From Symbiodinium natans (lineage: Eukaryota; Sar; Dinophyceae; Suessiales; Symbiodiniaceae): DNA of 64,000 bases. The notes below the pieces were generated by a model. That model was not told where the DNA came from. It did no database searches and saw nothing but the letters and a program-made list of their open reading frames with translations. The stretch is taken from assembly GCA_905221605.1 (NCBI GenBank), contig CAJNDS010002667.1, forward strand, positions 208,252-272,251, given 5' to 3'. Below are positions 46,601 through 55,936 of the stretch, in pieces (within the stretch, counting starts at the first letter, position 1; the number at the start of each line of letters is the position of its first letter). The translations under genes and the position numbers were made by a program.

Positions 46601-48866
46601 CAGCATAGGTGAGCCCATCAAGACCTCCTGCCTTGTCGGTGACATTCTTGAGGATGGCCTCGAGCACCTCTGCTGTTATTTTGAACAGCGGGGAGGCTTT
46701 TGCTTCATCCAGCAGGGTCTGGCTGATCGGGGGGGAACATTCTACCTCTCCCCAAATTGCGACCCACTGCTTCCTCCTGGCCCCTGGGCGCTCTTCGCCT
46801 GGGAGGTTTCGGAAGGGCCGATCTAGGACTCTCTCACTCTTCTTGAGAGAACTATAGAGAGGTCTCATCCCTTTCGCTAATCCCGCTTGGAGCCAGTCCT
46901 TGTATTGGGCCTGCTGCTCCTTGGCTCTCTGCATCTGGAGGGCCGCTTCCTTGTGCCTGGCAGCGACACTCAAAGACCGCCACTGTGGTTCTTTTGCTGA
47001 ACATTGCTTGTACAGTTCTGTGAGGAAGGCAGTTCCTTCAGCAATGTCTTGACAGGTTTGGAGGGTGCCTAGGTCCGGTAGGTGCTGCTGGGAGGCGGGC
47101 ACTTCCTCCAGGATTCTGGCCATTCGTGCCCACCAGCCCACTTCAGAGCCTTTGGGGGCAGTGGAAGGTCGCTGCAAGACTAAGGGTCCCCATTGGGCCT
47201 GCACACACCAACCTCTGCCAGTTCTCGGTGCTTCGTGGCAGTGCTCCAGGCTGGCCGCCCAGGTCGCCAGTTGCCAGGTGCTCTGGTCCTCTTGGGCACA
47301 GGTCCTGTCCATTATGGCGAAATGGGAGGGTTGGACCTCTTGCCATTCTTGGTTTTTGAGGTCTGCTGTGAGTTTCGGGAACTGGGGAAGCTTCCAGGAC
47401 TTCCATTCGCTGGCACCGTCCTTGACTTTGAGGTGCAAGGCTGCATGTGGTTTCCACGGGACTGCCCAGGTCACAGACAGATCCACCAGGGCCAGTTCCG
47501 CCCCATGGTTGCATGTAGCCTCCCCAGTGGCTACCATCCTCCCCCTCATCACCTGAATCAGTGCTGTGTCCTGAACTTCGGTCGGGTCCAGGTTCCAATC
47601 TCCCAGGATGATCCAGGGTTCCGGGAGGGTTCTTACGAAAGCCACCAGAGAGGATAGCACCTCTGCATTCGTGGGACCATTTAGGCCTTCCGTGTCCCTC
47701 AGGTAGAGGGACACAATCGTGTAGTCCCACCGTCTTTGTCTCAGACCCACAGCTGTGTAGCCTACCCCTTTGTATTGGTAGGTGGCTTTTTGCCACACTC
47801 CGCTGTTTTTGGGAAAGGCACAAGCAGTGCCCCCCAGCCTTGTGCCCTTGTCCGACAGGGAGGCCGGCTCAGCATAGAGATCCCATCCTAGAGATTGCAG
47901 TGTGGCTCTCCTGCCATGCAGCAGTTCCGGTGTGAGGTGGGTTTCCTGCAGACACACCACCTTGGCTTTGGAGGAGGTCACCCACTCCAGTGCCCCGTTG
48001 TTGAAACTGGTGACATTGGCGCTCATGATACTTAGATACTGGTCAGGCGAGGCGGAAGGTTTAACCTTCTCATGGCTGGGCTCTTCTGAGTCGGTGCCCT
48101 CGCTGTGGGTAGGGTCTTCCTCTCGTTCCTGCTGACCCAGCACCTGTTCCGGTGTCAGGGACTCTTCCTTCTTTGGGAGCTCAGAGGCTATCACCTCCTT
48201 TGCTTGTTGAATGGCTTTCCCGGTGACATCCTCTCCTTGCTCTAGGGCATGCAGGACCATCCTGCACCAACCCCAGGCCAGGGAGTCCTCCGCCATCACC
48301 TCCTCTTGGGCTTCGATGAAGCTTAAAAGGGTGGCTTCCTTCGCCTGAAAGGGGCTCGCTTGATCTTCCAGGAGGTTGACCACCTCCTGCCACGTCATCT
48401 CCGAACCCAAGTCATCTGGGCTGCCGCGGGAAGGTATCACCTTCTGGGCTTCATCATTGCATTGTGGCGGGGAGGCGCCTTGGGTAACCAGAGGGTGCCC
48501 ATCAGGGTTCACCTCCCATGATGACTTCATTTGTTCGCCTTCTGCTGGTGCCTCATCATCTGTAAGGTCCAGCTTGAAAAACTTTGGCCCTGTGATCGGA
48601 ACGCTTTCTGGCGACTCCTTTCCAGGCCGACAAAAGTGGCTGGGCTTCTGCCAGCCTTGTTCACAACCACTGCTATCTGCAGTAAGTTGTTTCCCCAAGG
48701 CCTCCCTCAATCTTTTCCCATGTAGATTGATGTGAGCACCTCGCTTGTAATATTCAGCACACGCAACTAGGAACTGCTGAGCAGTTCGCAGCATGTGTTC
48801 CAGCCCTGGGCTGGGGTCGCACATTGGCTCTGTGGGGCCCTTGCTTTGGGGCTCCAGGCCCCACAC
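43686..48866 (-). pseudogene. LINE B ORF2: broken APE-RT-RNase H
   Basis: Three frame segments make up the gene. 48866-44757 carries the endonuclease, RT (QTFYDSV, GILAGCPF, TWVDD) and linker. A 2-nt loss relative to LINE A near 45058-45066 shifts to the frame ending at 44138, which carries the CCHC knuckle and the first part of RNase H (GTDAS, FRGELYAV). A net 49-nt deletion at about 44376 then removes the last RNase H motif (VNDLAD in LINE A) and shifts to the frame ending at 43686, with the Cys-rich C-terminus. There is also a 30-nt in-frame loss in the endonuclease after NHGAEL, next to the LDF motif. RNase H is certainly inactivated, and the endonuclease is probably impaired. Confidence 0.9.
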
Positions 48867-48875
48867 GCCGAGTCC

Positions 48876-49366
48876 CTAGGCCACCGGGCCAAACCCCGGC
48901 GGGGCATTGGCATTTCCGGGAGGCATCCCCTCCTGGGTTTGCTCCTCAAGGCCTGGAGGGGTGGGGACCTCCTGTGTGCGACGCCTCTTTGCTTCTCTCT
49001 CCGCTTTAATTTCATGGAGCTTCTTCTCTTGCTCCTCGTTGAGGCTTACCCCCAATTCATGGAGGATGCTGTCGACCTCCATGTCCGCAGCGGATTCGCA
49101 GAAGACTTTCTCTTTGAGCAGGCCTGAGCTTGCTTCGACTGCCTTTTGTGCCCTCTCGGCCTGCTCATTCAGCACGATCATTTCTTGTAGAAGCTGCCTT
49201 AATGACTCCTTCGCCATGTCAATGCGCTTCTGCAGGCCAATCTTCTGATCAGCAATGTGCTTGAGCTTGCCAGCTGCACTTGCCAGCTCTGGCTGGCCTG
49301 GCTTGCAGCTTGGGAGGGCGTCACCTCCTGACTGGCCTTGAGGCCCTTCAGGTAGGCTTTGACCTC
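48876..49366 (-). pseudogene. LINE B ORF1 C-terminal part, 5'-truncated and frameshifted
   Basis: Begins at EVKAYLKGLKASQEV, equivalent to the middle of LINE A ORF1. A single-nucleotide loss near 49284 (GCAAGTGC against GCAGAGCGC in LINE A) shifts the frame. The original frame resumes before the ATG at 49217 and runs to the TAG at 48876. It keeps the 25 nt that LINE A lost, while LINE A keeps the base lost here, so together the two copies show the ancestral frame. Confidence 0.8.
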
Positions 49367-49367
49367 C

Positions 49368-49380
49368 AACCCAGGTTCAA
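49368..49380. repeat. GAACCTGGGTTC-type repeat between LINE B and unit 3
   Basis: A single AACCCAGGTTCAA separates the truncated 5' end of LINE B from the T10 (A10 tail) of unit 3. Confidence 0.85.
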
Positions 49381-49954
49381 TTTTTTTTTTCCGAGTTGAG
49401 CTTGGTTTGCGAGTCCACCGTCTTGGTGTTTGGGACCGGAGTCCGTACTGCTAAGTACCACTACACTATCTTGAGCAGCAGAGGCTAACTGTACAGGTAA
49501 AGCCTTCTGCTACTAGTGCCACTACTGAGGGTGGGACCTCAAGCCTATGAGGTCATTGCCTCAGCCTCTCACTAGAGGGTGGCACCTCTCGCTGCTGCTA
49601 AGCTCCACCGAGCCCCACCAATCGCTCCTCTTCCCAACTGTGGGTGCGGATTGCCTCAAGTCCGCTTGCAAACTACCCTTCTCCCTTTCCTGTCAGTAAG
49701 AGGGCATCCCTCCTGGTGCACAGCAAGGCATATACATTCTGCACTCAGAACCTGCGACCCCTCGGCCACAGGCACCAATTACCTGTACACATTGGTTTGG
49801 CCCAGCTACAGGGTTGTCCGCCTGCTTCAGCTGAGAGGAAAGAACTGCCGTGACTGCTCAGCCTGCAGCCCTGTGGGCCCTGGGCAGTGAAGCCCGCCAC
49901 TTCACAGCCCGAGGATGCCACCTCCACACTCCTGGCGTCTGGCACTCCAGGACA
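49381..49954 (-). mobile_element. unit 3, 3' part: LINE-tailed non-autonomous element
   Basis: Begins with T10 and CCGAGTTGAG, then CCACCGTCTTGGTGTTTGGG, both shared with the 3' ends of LINE A and LINE B; beyond about 50 bp the sequence diverges. It still has GAGGGTGG...ACCTC hairpin-like words recalling the LINE 3' UTR. No coding frame is recognised. It is interrupted at 49954/49955 by the tyrosine-recombinase element and continues at 61218. Confidence 0.7.
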
Positions 49955-50221
49955 TTATTTTCCAAACAAAAATGTTTCAAATGTATGAAAACATTTCCTG
50001 GCTGAAAGTACAGGACAGTCCATCGATGCTATGCTCATTCATTGGTGTTCCATGCACAGCAATGCAATTCACATGCACAGACTGCAATGACATGCACCCT
50101 CACGCTAACAAGACTGAAGCTTCTGCACTGGCATCTTTTCCAAGGAAGGGGATTTGCTGCGTCTGCTTCCATCCGAGATCTGTCCTCTGCAGGTGTGTGA
50201 GAAACGAAAGCTCCCTCTCTT
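49955..50221 (-). repeat. split direct repeat B2 (3' terminus)
   Basis: 267 bp, matching 50822-51088 without indels and with one mismatch that I can find (50160 C against 51027 T). Its outer edge (49955) is the inferred 3' end of the element. Confidence 0.95.
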
Positions 50222-50671
50222 TGAGAAACGAAAGCTCCCCCGTGAAACACTACACAAAGTGCTGAAAGCAGAGTTCTCTGCTGCACTCAGCGGTTCCGCC
50301 TAAGTGAGCGGCCTGTCAATGGTTGAGTTGAACAACGAAGTGCAGACCCGTTCCAAGGTGCGCCGGTAGATCGCTGAGGTTCGTGCTGTAAGGCACATGA
50401 CGACCCTGCATTTCCAAGCGGAAACTGGAAGTACGCAAGTCATGCCCAGAGCGATGCCACACATCGTCAGCAACCGCAAACTTGACGTCGTCAACTGTTC
50501 CTGTGGTCGCCACTCTACAAAGTACGACATCTACAACCGGCACATTGGTTACCATCACTGCCAGCCATTGGATCCTTGACTCTCTGTTCGTGTCTTCATC
50601 AAGACCCGCTGTTCCGGCATCACGTTTCATCCCAACTGCCAAATGTAAGGCACTATTGGAGTGGGTGGGTG
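50222..50671 (-). other. spacer between A2 and B2
   Basis: 450 bp with no counterpart in the A1 or B1 flanks, so it is an extra segment compared with classic elements, where A2 and B2 touch. It begins with a second copy of GAGAAACGAAAGCTCCC (50223-50239), 24 bp from the copy inside B2 (50199-50215). No ORF is supported. Confidence 0.6.
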
Positions 50672-50820
50672 GGCAGAAAAATTTTTTCCCGACCCTCTCC
50701 ACGAGGGTTGTGACTGAGAGGGCTGTGGCCTCTCTTCGTCTGAGCCGAAAAACTTTCTCATTCGGAGAATTCGAAAATTTTTCTCCGGAAAATAAAGGTT
50801 TGTACTTGCAGCACGATTAC
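50672..50820 (-). repeat. split direct repeat A2
   Basis: 149 bp, identical to A1 (61068-61217) except for one T fewer in the T-run. It contains two hairpins: ACCCTC/GAGGGT (50692-50697 with 50703-50708) and CGGAGAA/TTCTCCG (50763-50769 with 50781-50787). It directly abuts B1, as expected if this junction records joined ends of a circle. Confidence 0.95.
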
Positions 50821-50821
50821 C

Positions 50822-51088
50822 TTATTTTCCAAACAAAAATGTTTCAAATGTATGAAAACATTTCCTGGCTGAAAGTACAGGACAGTCCATCGATGCTATG
50901 CTCATTCATTGGTGTTCCATGCACAGCAATGCAATTCACATGCACAGACTGCAATGACATGCACCCTCACGCTAACAAGACTGAAGCTTCTGCACTGGCA
51001 TCTTTTCCAAGGAAGGGGATTTGCTGTGTCTGCTTCCATCCGAGATCTGTCCTCTGCAGGTGTGTGAGAAACGAAAGCTCCCTCTCTT
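50822..51088 (-). repeat. split direct repeat B1
   Basis: 267-bp copy of B2, 40 bp downstream of the stop of the methyltransferase-RT ORF. Confidence 0.95.
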
Positions 51089-51128
51089 GGTCGGGGAGAA
51101 TGCAAGTCCCTTCCTTGGTCATGGGATT

Positions 51129-54100
51129 TCAGGCCCCGCGCCCGACGAGCGAGTTCACCAGCTTGGCCATTTCCGCAAGAAGCACCTGGTCTTGGAACCT
51201 GCAATTGTGTGGCAGCCCTGTAAAGTCAAGGCGAGACGGGGCGTCCGCCACATTGGATTTGCTCGGTACCCGAGCGTAGAACGGGATCATCTCAAGCTCC
51301 TGTTCTAACAATGCGCAAGCATTGCTCAAGAGGGTCAAAGCCTCTGAATCGCTGGTCAGCTTGAGGAGCGTTATGCGCGCCGCCTCATTGTCTAAGTAGC
51401 ACATCACATGTTTCCCCCGCAGAAACTCTCGGGCTAGAATGAATAGCAGGAGAACAGCTATGCTTTCGAGCTCGTTGATGACTTTAGACTTTCCTTGCAG
51501 AAGTTTCTCAGCAAGGTCACGCGGCAGCACAATGCCAAACCAGCACAGGATGTGCCCCTCCTGATTGAACAGGACTGCTCCCAAGCCCATTTCGAGGCCT
51601 TGGAGTCCTTCTTGCGAGGCGTCCGTGAAAGCGTACACCGTCTCTGAGGTCTGGGCTCGCACTATCCTCGGCGACGCCTCGGCTATGTAGTGTCGTAGCC
51701 CCTGCAGTGCTGCGCAAAGGGAGGCTTGGTTTTGTCCCCTGACATATGTGGGCGCATTGATGATGTCAGAGATTCTTCTCATGAAGCCCTTCGGCAAGCG
51801 CCCAGAGAGTTGGCCCGCCACGAAGTGCAGCCTTCCCCTCAGTCGATTCCAGGTCTTAGGGCTTGAGGCTCCTTGCTCCTGAAAGGCTGCCAGGTCTTCG
51901 ATGAGACTGTTGGTCCGCTCTGCTGTATTCTGGATTCTAATTATCTGCTTGCTGCTGTCTGTAAGGTCAAATTCGACCCCCAAAGATCTGAAGACCTCCT
52001 GGAACGGCTGGGCCTTGTCTCCGTCTCTGTCAAACTCAAAGCCGAGCAAGTCTAGCAGAAAACATGCACTGGCCTCTGCGCTAGTTGCCAGCTGTCGTGT
52101 TGACAACAGTGTGAAGTCATCGTAAAAGGAGCTCCAAGGCAAGTGCCAAAACGTGTTTCCTATATGACAAATAGCCAGGCTGACCCTGATGAATGCATGG
52201 ACCGCCGCCACAGCACCGAATGGAAGGCAGAGAAGCCTAAAGAAGCGAACCTCCCCCGAATTGGGGTCCTTGACAGCCACGTAGGCCATGTTGAGTGCCT
52301 TTTCGGACAGTGGTAGTTGCCTATATGCTGATTTCAGGTCAATGGTTTTACCAAGCAGTCCTTGTCCTGCGTGCCTGAGGAACAATATGGCCGACGCTGC
52401 AATTGTCTCGATGTCATGCAACTCGATCTTCCCCATGCTCCCGAATGCCTCGTTGATGTGGCTCTGGGACAGGTCGTCAATCGGCCTGACCTTGTTCCCT
52501 TGTTGGATCGCAAAACGTTTGCTGACTACAGCTCCTTGTGGCAAGTCCTGCTCTCGGAAAGGTCCTTCCGACCAGCCTTTTGATACTTCATCGAGACTTT
52601 TCTGCCACAGTTCTTCCAAGAACTGAGATGAGTCCTCAACTTCCTTGATGACCTGGTGGTTCGTCTCTTGCGTCAGTTGGGACAGGTCCTTCAGGGAGAG
52701 GAATGCTGGACGAAAGTCGGTGGACCAGCCCGCCGGAAGGTCTAAATGCCCGACAAGATCAAAACCCTGTGCCAGGTCGTCTGCCACTGCCTTGTCGGCG
52801 TAGTGGGACGCTTCTAGCATCTCTTTGAAGAGCAGTATTCTCTTGTTACGGAGGCTGCTGCGGATGTGCTCGGGCAGCTTGGCTTTGAAGTCGTCTTCAG
52901 CTAACTGCAGCTCCTGGGCTCGCTGGAGCCATCTCCGTGACTGCGCGGCTCGAGTCTCAATCACCTTGGTTGCAGGCTGTTTAGAACAAGCCAAAATTGC
53001 CCTCCGCAGGGCCGGTGGCACCCCGAGACACAGGTGTCGGGGGTGGCCGGCCAGTCGGGCTTTCGCCACGAATTCCTGTGGGTTCCACGGGACTTCCACC
53101 AGCACATCCGTCGCAGAAGACAGTAGGGGCGTCACTCTCAGCGCCGGGGCTCCTGGCGCCTTGAAGCCCGGGATCCTGTCCGGTGCCAACCACTGTGTAG
53201 TCTGGAGAGTACTACGGAGCTGGCCGGGCACTGTCCATCTGATTCGTCTGCGAAATTCGGGGATAACCTGAAACGATGCAGCCCTTTTGGTCTTCGCCTG
53301 TGTCGTTACCACCCTGGCTCCTGAGGAGTTTGCGGGATCTGCCTCCAAGAGATTCAGACCATCCCGACAGCCCTTCTGTGTCAGATGTTGCAGCAGCAGG
53401 GAAACAAAGTGCTTACAAAACTGGTGTGGATACGCAGTCTCAAGCTTTGTTGCGAGAACTCCCTCCTGCACTTTCCAGGGCAGGTGCTCGTGGGATCCAT
53501 CACACGTAACAGCCAGGCCTGTGATGAGGTCGCTGTTGCACAGCAGGGCCGTCCGCTTCAATCTCGAACCTCCCATCATGCAAAAGTCGCACTGGACCAC
53601 GATCGCCTGTTCACTCCTGAGGATGTGTTCAATGGCGCTGCAATGCCAAAAGAAACTGCGATAGGGGTTCTCTATGATTACCACAATGTCATTTTCGCAG
53701 CAGAAGTCCCAGATTCGGGCCGTGAGCCGGTAAAGCTCGTTAGCCTTTGCCACCCTTTCTGCATCGCTTGGGCCAAGGCCTGGGAGCCCTTCCGGGCACT
53801 CCACTGACCGTAAAGGACGCGGCTCGTCCTCCCCCGGAAACGGGATTTCCCTGGCCCTGCTGGATGTGCCGCAGGGCGGCGCCAGCCATACGGCGGCCAG
53901 TCCTGGAGAACCCAGCCATTTCCACAGAAGACCTTGGTGCGACAACAGGAGCAAGTCCAGCTGTATGATCTTGCCCTTGCGCCTCGGCATGCGGACATTG
54001 TCTACTCCGACTGACCGCTTGAGGCCGGCTGAAGCAGCTGCCGAGGTAATCCCGGCCGACCCCGCGAAAATTTCCAAAACCCAACACTCCTGTATGGTCT

Positions 54101-54362
54101 GGGGCGCAGTACATTGCGCTTGTCCAGACCTCTGCGCGCCGTGATGACTCGCCTGAGGTGAAAATGCAGAAGCCTCGGCTGGAGGCTTGAAAAATTGTGG
54201 GATTGGCTCAGCCACCCGCTTGAGCGGGGGCTGCTTCTCTTGCCCTTTCGCAAAAGCAGCAGGGCACGAGTCCTTGCAGCTCTCTTCGGGCCTGTCCTCC
54301 TCAGAAGCGGGAAAATTGTTCTGTTCACAAAATTGGGCCGAACTGTCTCCACTCTCCCCCAT
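51129..54362 (-). CDS. cytosine-methyltransferase-like/RT/RNase H fusion protein
   Basis: 1077 residues from the ATG at 54362. About residues 93-330 resemble a C5-cytosine methyltransferase: motif I LEIFAGSAGIT (96-106), PPCGTSSRA with the Cys of the PPC loop (162-170), and ENP (231-233) in the position of the ENV motif. RT about 605-800: KVRPIDDLS, motif A TIDLKSAYRQLPL (D675), LPFG (713-716), SFYDD (745-749). RNase H about 908-1045: FTDAS (D914), NELES (E965), YLDNEA (D991), NVADAPSR (D1040). All core RT and RNase H acids are present. The fusion would copy the element RNA, and the N-terminal domain may methylate element DNA or chromatin. DIRS elements carry an adenine-methylase-type domain after RNase H; here a PPC-type domain lies before RT. 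Target base and activity are inferred. Confidence 0.85.
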   Translation of the reverse strand: MGESGDSSAQFCEQNNFPASEEDRPEESCKDSCPAAFAKGQEKQPPLKRVAEPIPQFFKPPAEASAFSPQASHHGAQRSGQAQCTAPQTIQECWVLEIFAGSAGITSAAASAGLKRSVGVDNVRMPRRKGKIIQLDLLLLSHQGLLWKWLGSPGLAAVWLAPPCGTSSRAREIPFPGEDEPRPLRSVECPEGLPGLGPSDAERVAKANELYRLTARIWDFCCENDIVVIIENPYRSFFWHCSAIEHILRSEQAIVVQCDFCMMGGSRLKRTALLCNSDLITGLAVTCDGSHEHLPWKVQEGVLATKLETAYPHQFCKHFVSLLLQHLTQKGCRDGLNLLEADPANSSGARVVTTQAKTKRAASFQVIPEFRRRIRWTVPGQLRSTLQTTQWLAPDRIPGFKAPGAPALRVTPLLSSATDVLVEVPWNPQEFVAKARLAGHPRHLCLGVPPALRRAILACSKQPATKVIETRAAQSRRWLQRAQELQLAEDDFKAKLPEHIRSSLRNKRILLFKEMLEASHYADKAVADDLAQGFDLVGHLDLPAGWSTDFRPAFLSLKDLSQLTQETNHQVIKEVEDSSQFLEELWQKSLDEVSKGWSEGPFREQDLPQGAVVSKRFAIQQGNKVRPIDDLSQSHINEAFGSMGKIELHDIETIAASAILFLRHAGQGLLGKTIDLKSAYRQLPLSEKALNMAYVAVKDPNSGEVRFFRLLCLPFGAVAAVHAFIRVSLAICHIGNTFWHLPWSSFYDDFTLLSTRQLATSAEASACFLLDLLGFEFDRDGDKAQPFQEVFRSLGVEFDLTDSSKQIIRIQNTAERTNSLIEDLAAFQEQGASSPKTWNRLRGRLHFVAGQLSGRLPKGFMRRISDIINAPTYVRGQNQASLCAALQGLRHYIAEASPRIVRAQTSETVYAFTDASQEGLQGLEMGLGAVLFNQEGHILCWFGIVLPRDLAEKLLQGKSKVINELESIAVLLLFILAREFLRGKHVMCYLDNEAARITLLKLTSDSEALTLLSNACALLEQELEMIPFYARVPSKSNVADAPSRLDFTGLPHNCRFQDQVLLAEMAKLVNSLVGRGA

Positions 54363-54479
54363 GGCTGTTTCTGCTCTTACCGCGCACGCTTGTGCGCGAC
54401 GCGCGGTCAGAGCAGCTCGAGACGCCTGGTCCAGCGCAGAAGCGCTGTCATTCGACGTCCCTTGCAGCGGGGCGTTCTT

Positions 54480-55826
54480 TCAGGCTACCTGGCCTGAATG
54501 CTTGTGCTCAGAAAAGGGATGCTTCCGGAAGCAACCTGGGTGACAACACACATGTCTGCCACGTGCACATCTGCCCCCCAAGGGGGCGTCCTTGCACTGT
54601 CCTAGGTTGAAGCCAAAACAAAGAGGCTCTCCTTGCTCGTCGTTCGGCACTCCGCCTCGCAAGGCGGCCGGCATGGGGGTCTCCCCCTTGCCTCCTTGCA
54701 AGACAAGGGACTTGTTCGGAAAGCCTCCCTTGCCACCGTCAAATTTGCCCTTTGTGGGGAGGCGGGCCCCCTTGAGGCCTGATTTGCCTCCCTGGCCCTT
54801 GTCTCCTTTGTCGGTCCTCTGATATTTCCATTGTCCATACCCTTTTCCATCGCCCCAGCGCTTGGGGCCCTTGCCAGCGCCTTTGCCTCCTCTATCTGGG
54901 AACCCTTCCACACGAGGTGTCGGCATGAAGTGGAAATTGACTGCAACCGTGTTGGTGGCTTCCAAAAAGACTTGATCTAAGCACCGGGCGTCCGCGAGCG
55001 GCGCGTTCGCCGCTGCCCTTGTCAGGGTCGGCTGTTTGCTGCCAAGCTCCATCCACAAGGCTCGATCTGCTCGCAGGACCTGCTGCAGCGTCGGACGGTT
55101 GAAGCCTGGGGGCGGTGGGGTCTGCAAGGTAGCAAAGGCCTTCTGAAGCCATTTCTCGTGCACCTTGAAACTCAAAATGCCAACGAGGTCGTAGGCCAGA
55201 CCCCGTCTTTGCAGCGCCCTGTAAGTCGCCATGTCTGACCCCAACTGGGCCTCTACTTTAGAGGATTTGTCTTGAACCGAGAGGCCATCCCCCGAAGCAT
55301 CCAGCACAAGTTCCTTGGTTGGCTTGCCTTGCGCCAATTCCTGGCGACGCGTGGGGATCTTGCTCGGGTGCAGGTATTTCAGCGACCCTTGCTCTACCTG
55401 TGTCGACACGGCATCATATACTGAAAAGGCGGGCTCCAAGTCATGCTCAATCGAGAGTCCGCCCAGCCTTTGAGCCTGCAATTCCAGGCGCTGGGCTCTC
55501 TCAGCTCCTGGCAGCTTACGTAGGACTGAGTCCGGCTGCTGTTCCACGGTTGCCTTCAAGTTTGCCAAGCTCATGGTCTGGCACTCGAACAAGAGCCTCT
55601 TGACAACTGTCATCTGTGCAAGAGTGGGGTTGTTCTGCCCCAGACTCGTACATAGAGTGGAGACCTCCCTATCTGTGAGAGGTTGACCCGGTTGAGTGGC
55701 GGCATAGGCTGCCATGGACACCGTCTTGACCCCTCCAGCTATGAATTTGTCCAAGAGTGGCTGCTCCATTCCGATCTTGCGAGCATGTTGCTCGAAGAAA
55801 GGCTGACTATCCGCTGCGTTTGCCAT
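54480..55826 (-). CDS. Gag-like protein with C-terminal CCCH-type zinc cluster
   Basis: 448 residues if started at the ATG at 55826 (MANAADSQPFFEQHARK). The open frame extends upstream to 56093, but that part overlaps the recombinase ORF and has no credible start. The N-terminal two thirds look globular and helical. Residues about 325-395 are Gly/Lys-rich (GKGAGKGPKRWGDGKGYG), and the C-terminus (about 403-440) has a Cys/His cluster beginning CFGFNLGQC and continuing through CARGRHVCC and a final HKH. That suits RNA binding and particle assembly. It lies 118 bp upstream of the methyltransferase-RT ORF in the same phase. The nucleocapsid role is inferred from position and composition. Confidence 0.7.
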   Translation of the reverse strand: MANAADSQPFFEQHARKIGMEQPLLDKFIAGGVKTVSMAAYAATQPGQPLTDREVSTLCTSLGQNNPTLAQMTVVKRLLFECQTMSLANLKATVEQQPDSVLRKLPGAERAQRLELQAQRLGGLSIEHDLEPAFSVYDAVSTQVEQGSLKYLHPSKIPTRRQELAQGKPTKELVLDASGDGLSVQDKSSKVEAQLGSDMATYRALQRRGLAYDLVGILSFKVHEKWLQKAFATLQTPPPPGFNRPTLQQVLRADRALWMELGSKQPTLTRAAANAPLADARCLDQVFLEATNTVAVNFHFMPTPRVEGFPDRGGKGAGKGPKRWGDGKGYGQWKYQRTDKGDKGQGGKSGLKGARLPTKGKFDGGKGGFPNKSLVLQGGKGETPMPAALRGGVPNDEQGEPLCFGFNLGQCKDAPLGGRCARGRHVCCHPGCFRKHPFSEHKHSGQVA

Positions 55827-55936
55827 ATTTAGGGCGTGGGGCCAAAACTGCAACTTGCAAGAGATAGAGAGAGTTGGTACAAAGGGATGGTATCGCATAG
55901 CACACAAACCGGCCAACAACAGCGTCACCCCCCTCT

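Larger units (their letters stand above)
43183..49367 (-). mobile_element. LINE B: 5'-truncated, internally deleted relative of LINE A
   Basis: 6.2 kb, same family and same orientation as LINE A. The 5' end is cut inside ORF1 (49367) and joins AACCCAGGTTCAA directly; the 3' end is an A6 tail at 43183-43188. It lacks the segment matching 35528-36920 of LINE A (end of ORF2, linker, kinase-like ORF). ORF2 carries two frameshifts. It shares the 3' UTR stem-loops, the in-frame TAG and most protein sequence with LINE A. Confidence 0.9.

Noticed and set aside
51129-54362. Host DNA methyltransferase gene
   Set aside because: The domain is in one frame with RT and RNase H and lies between split direct repeats, so it belongs to the element.
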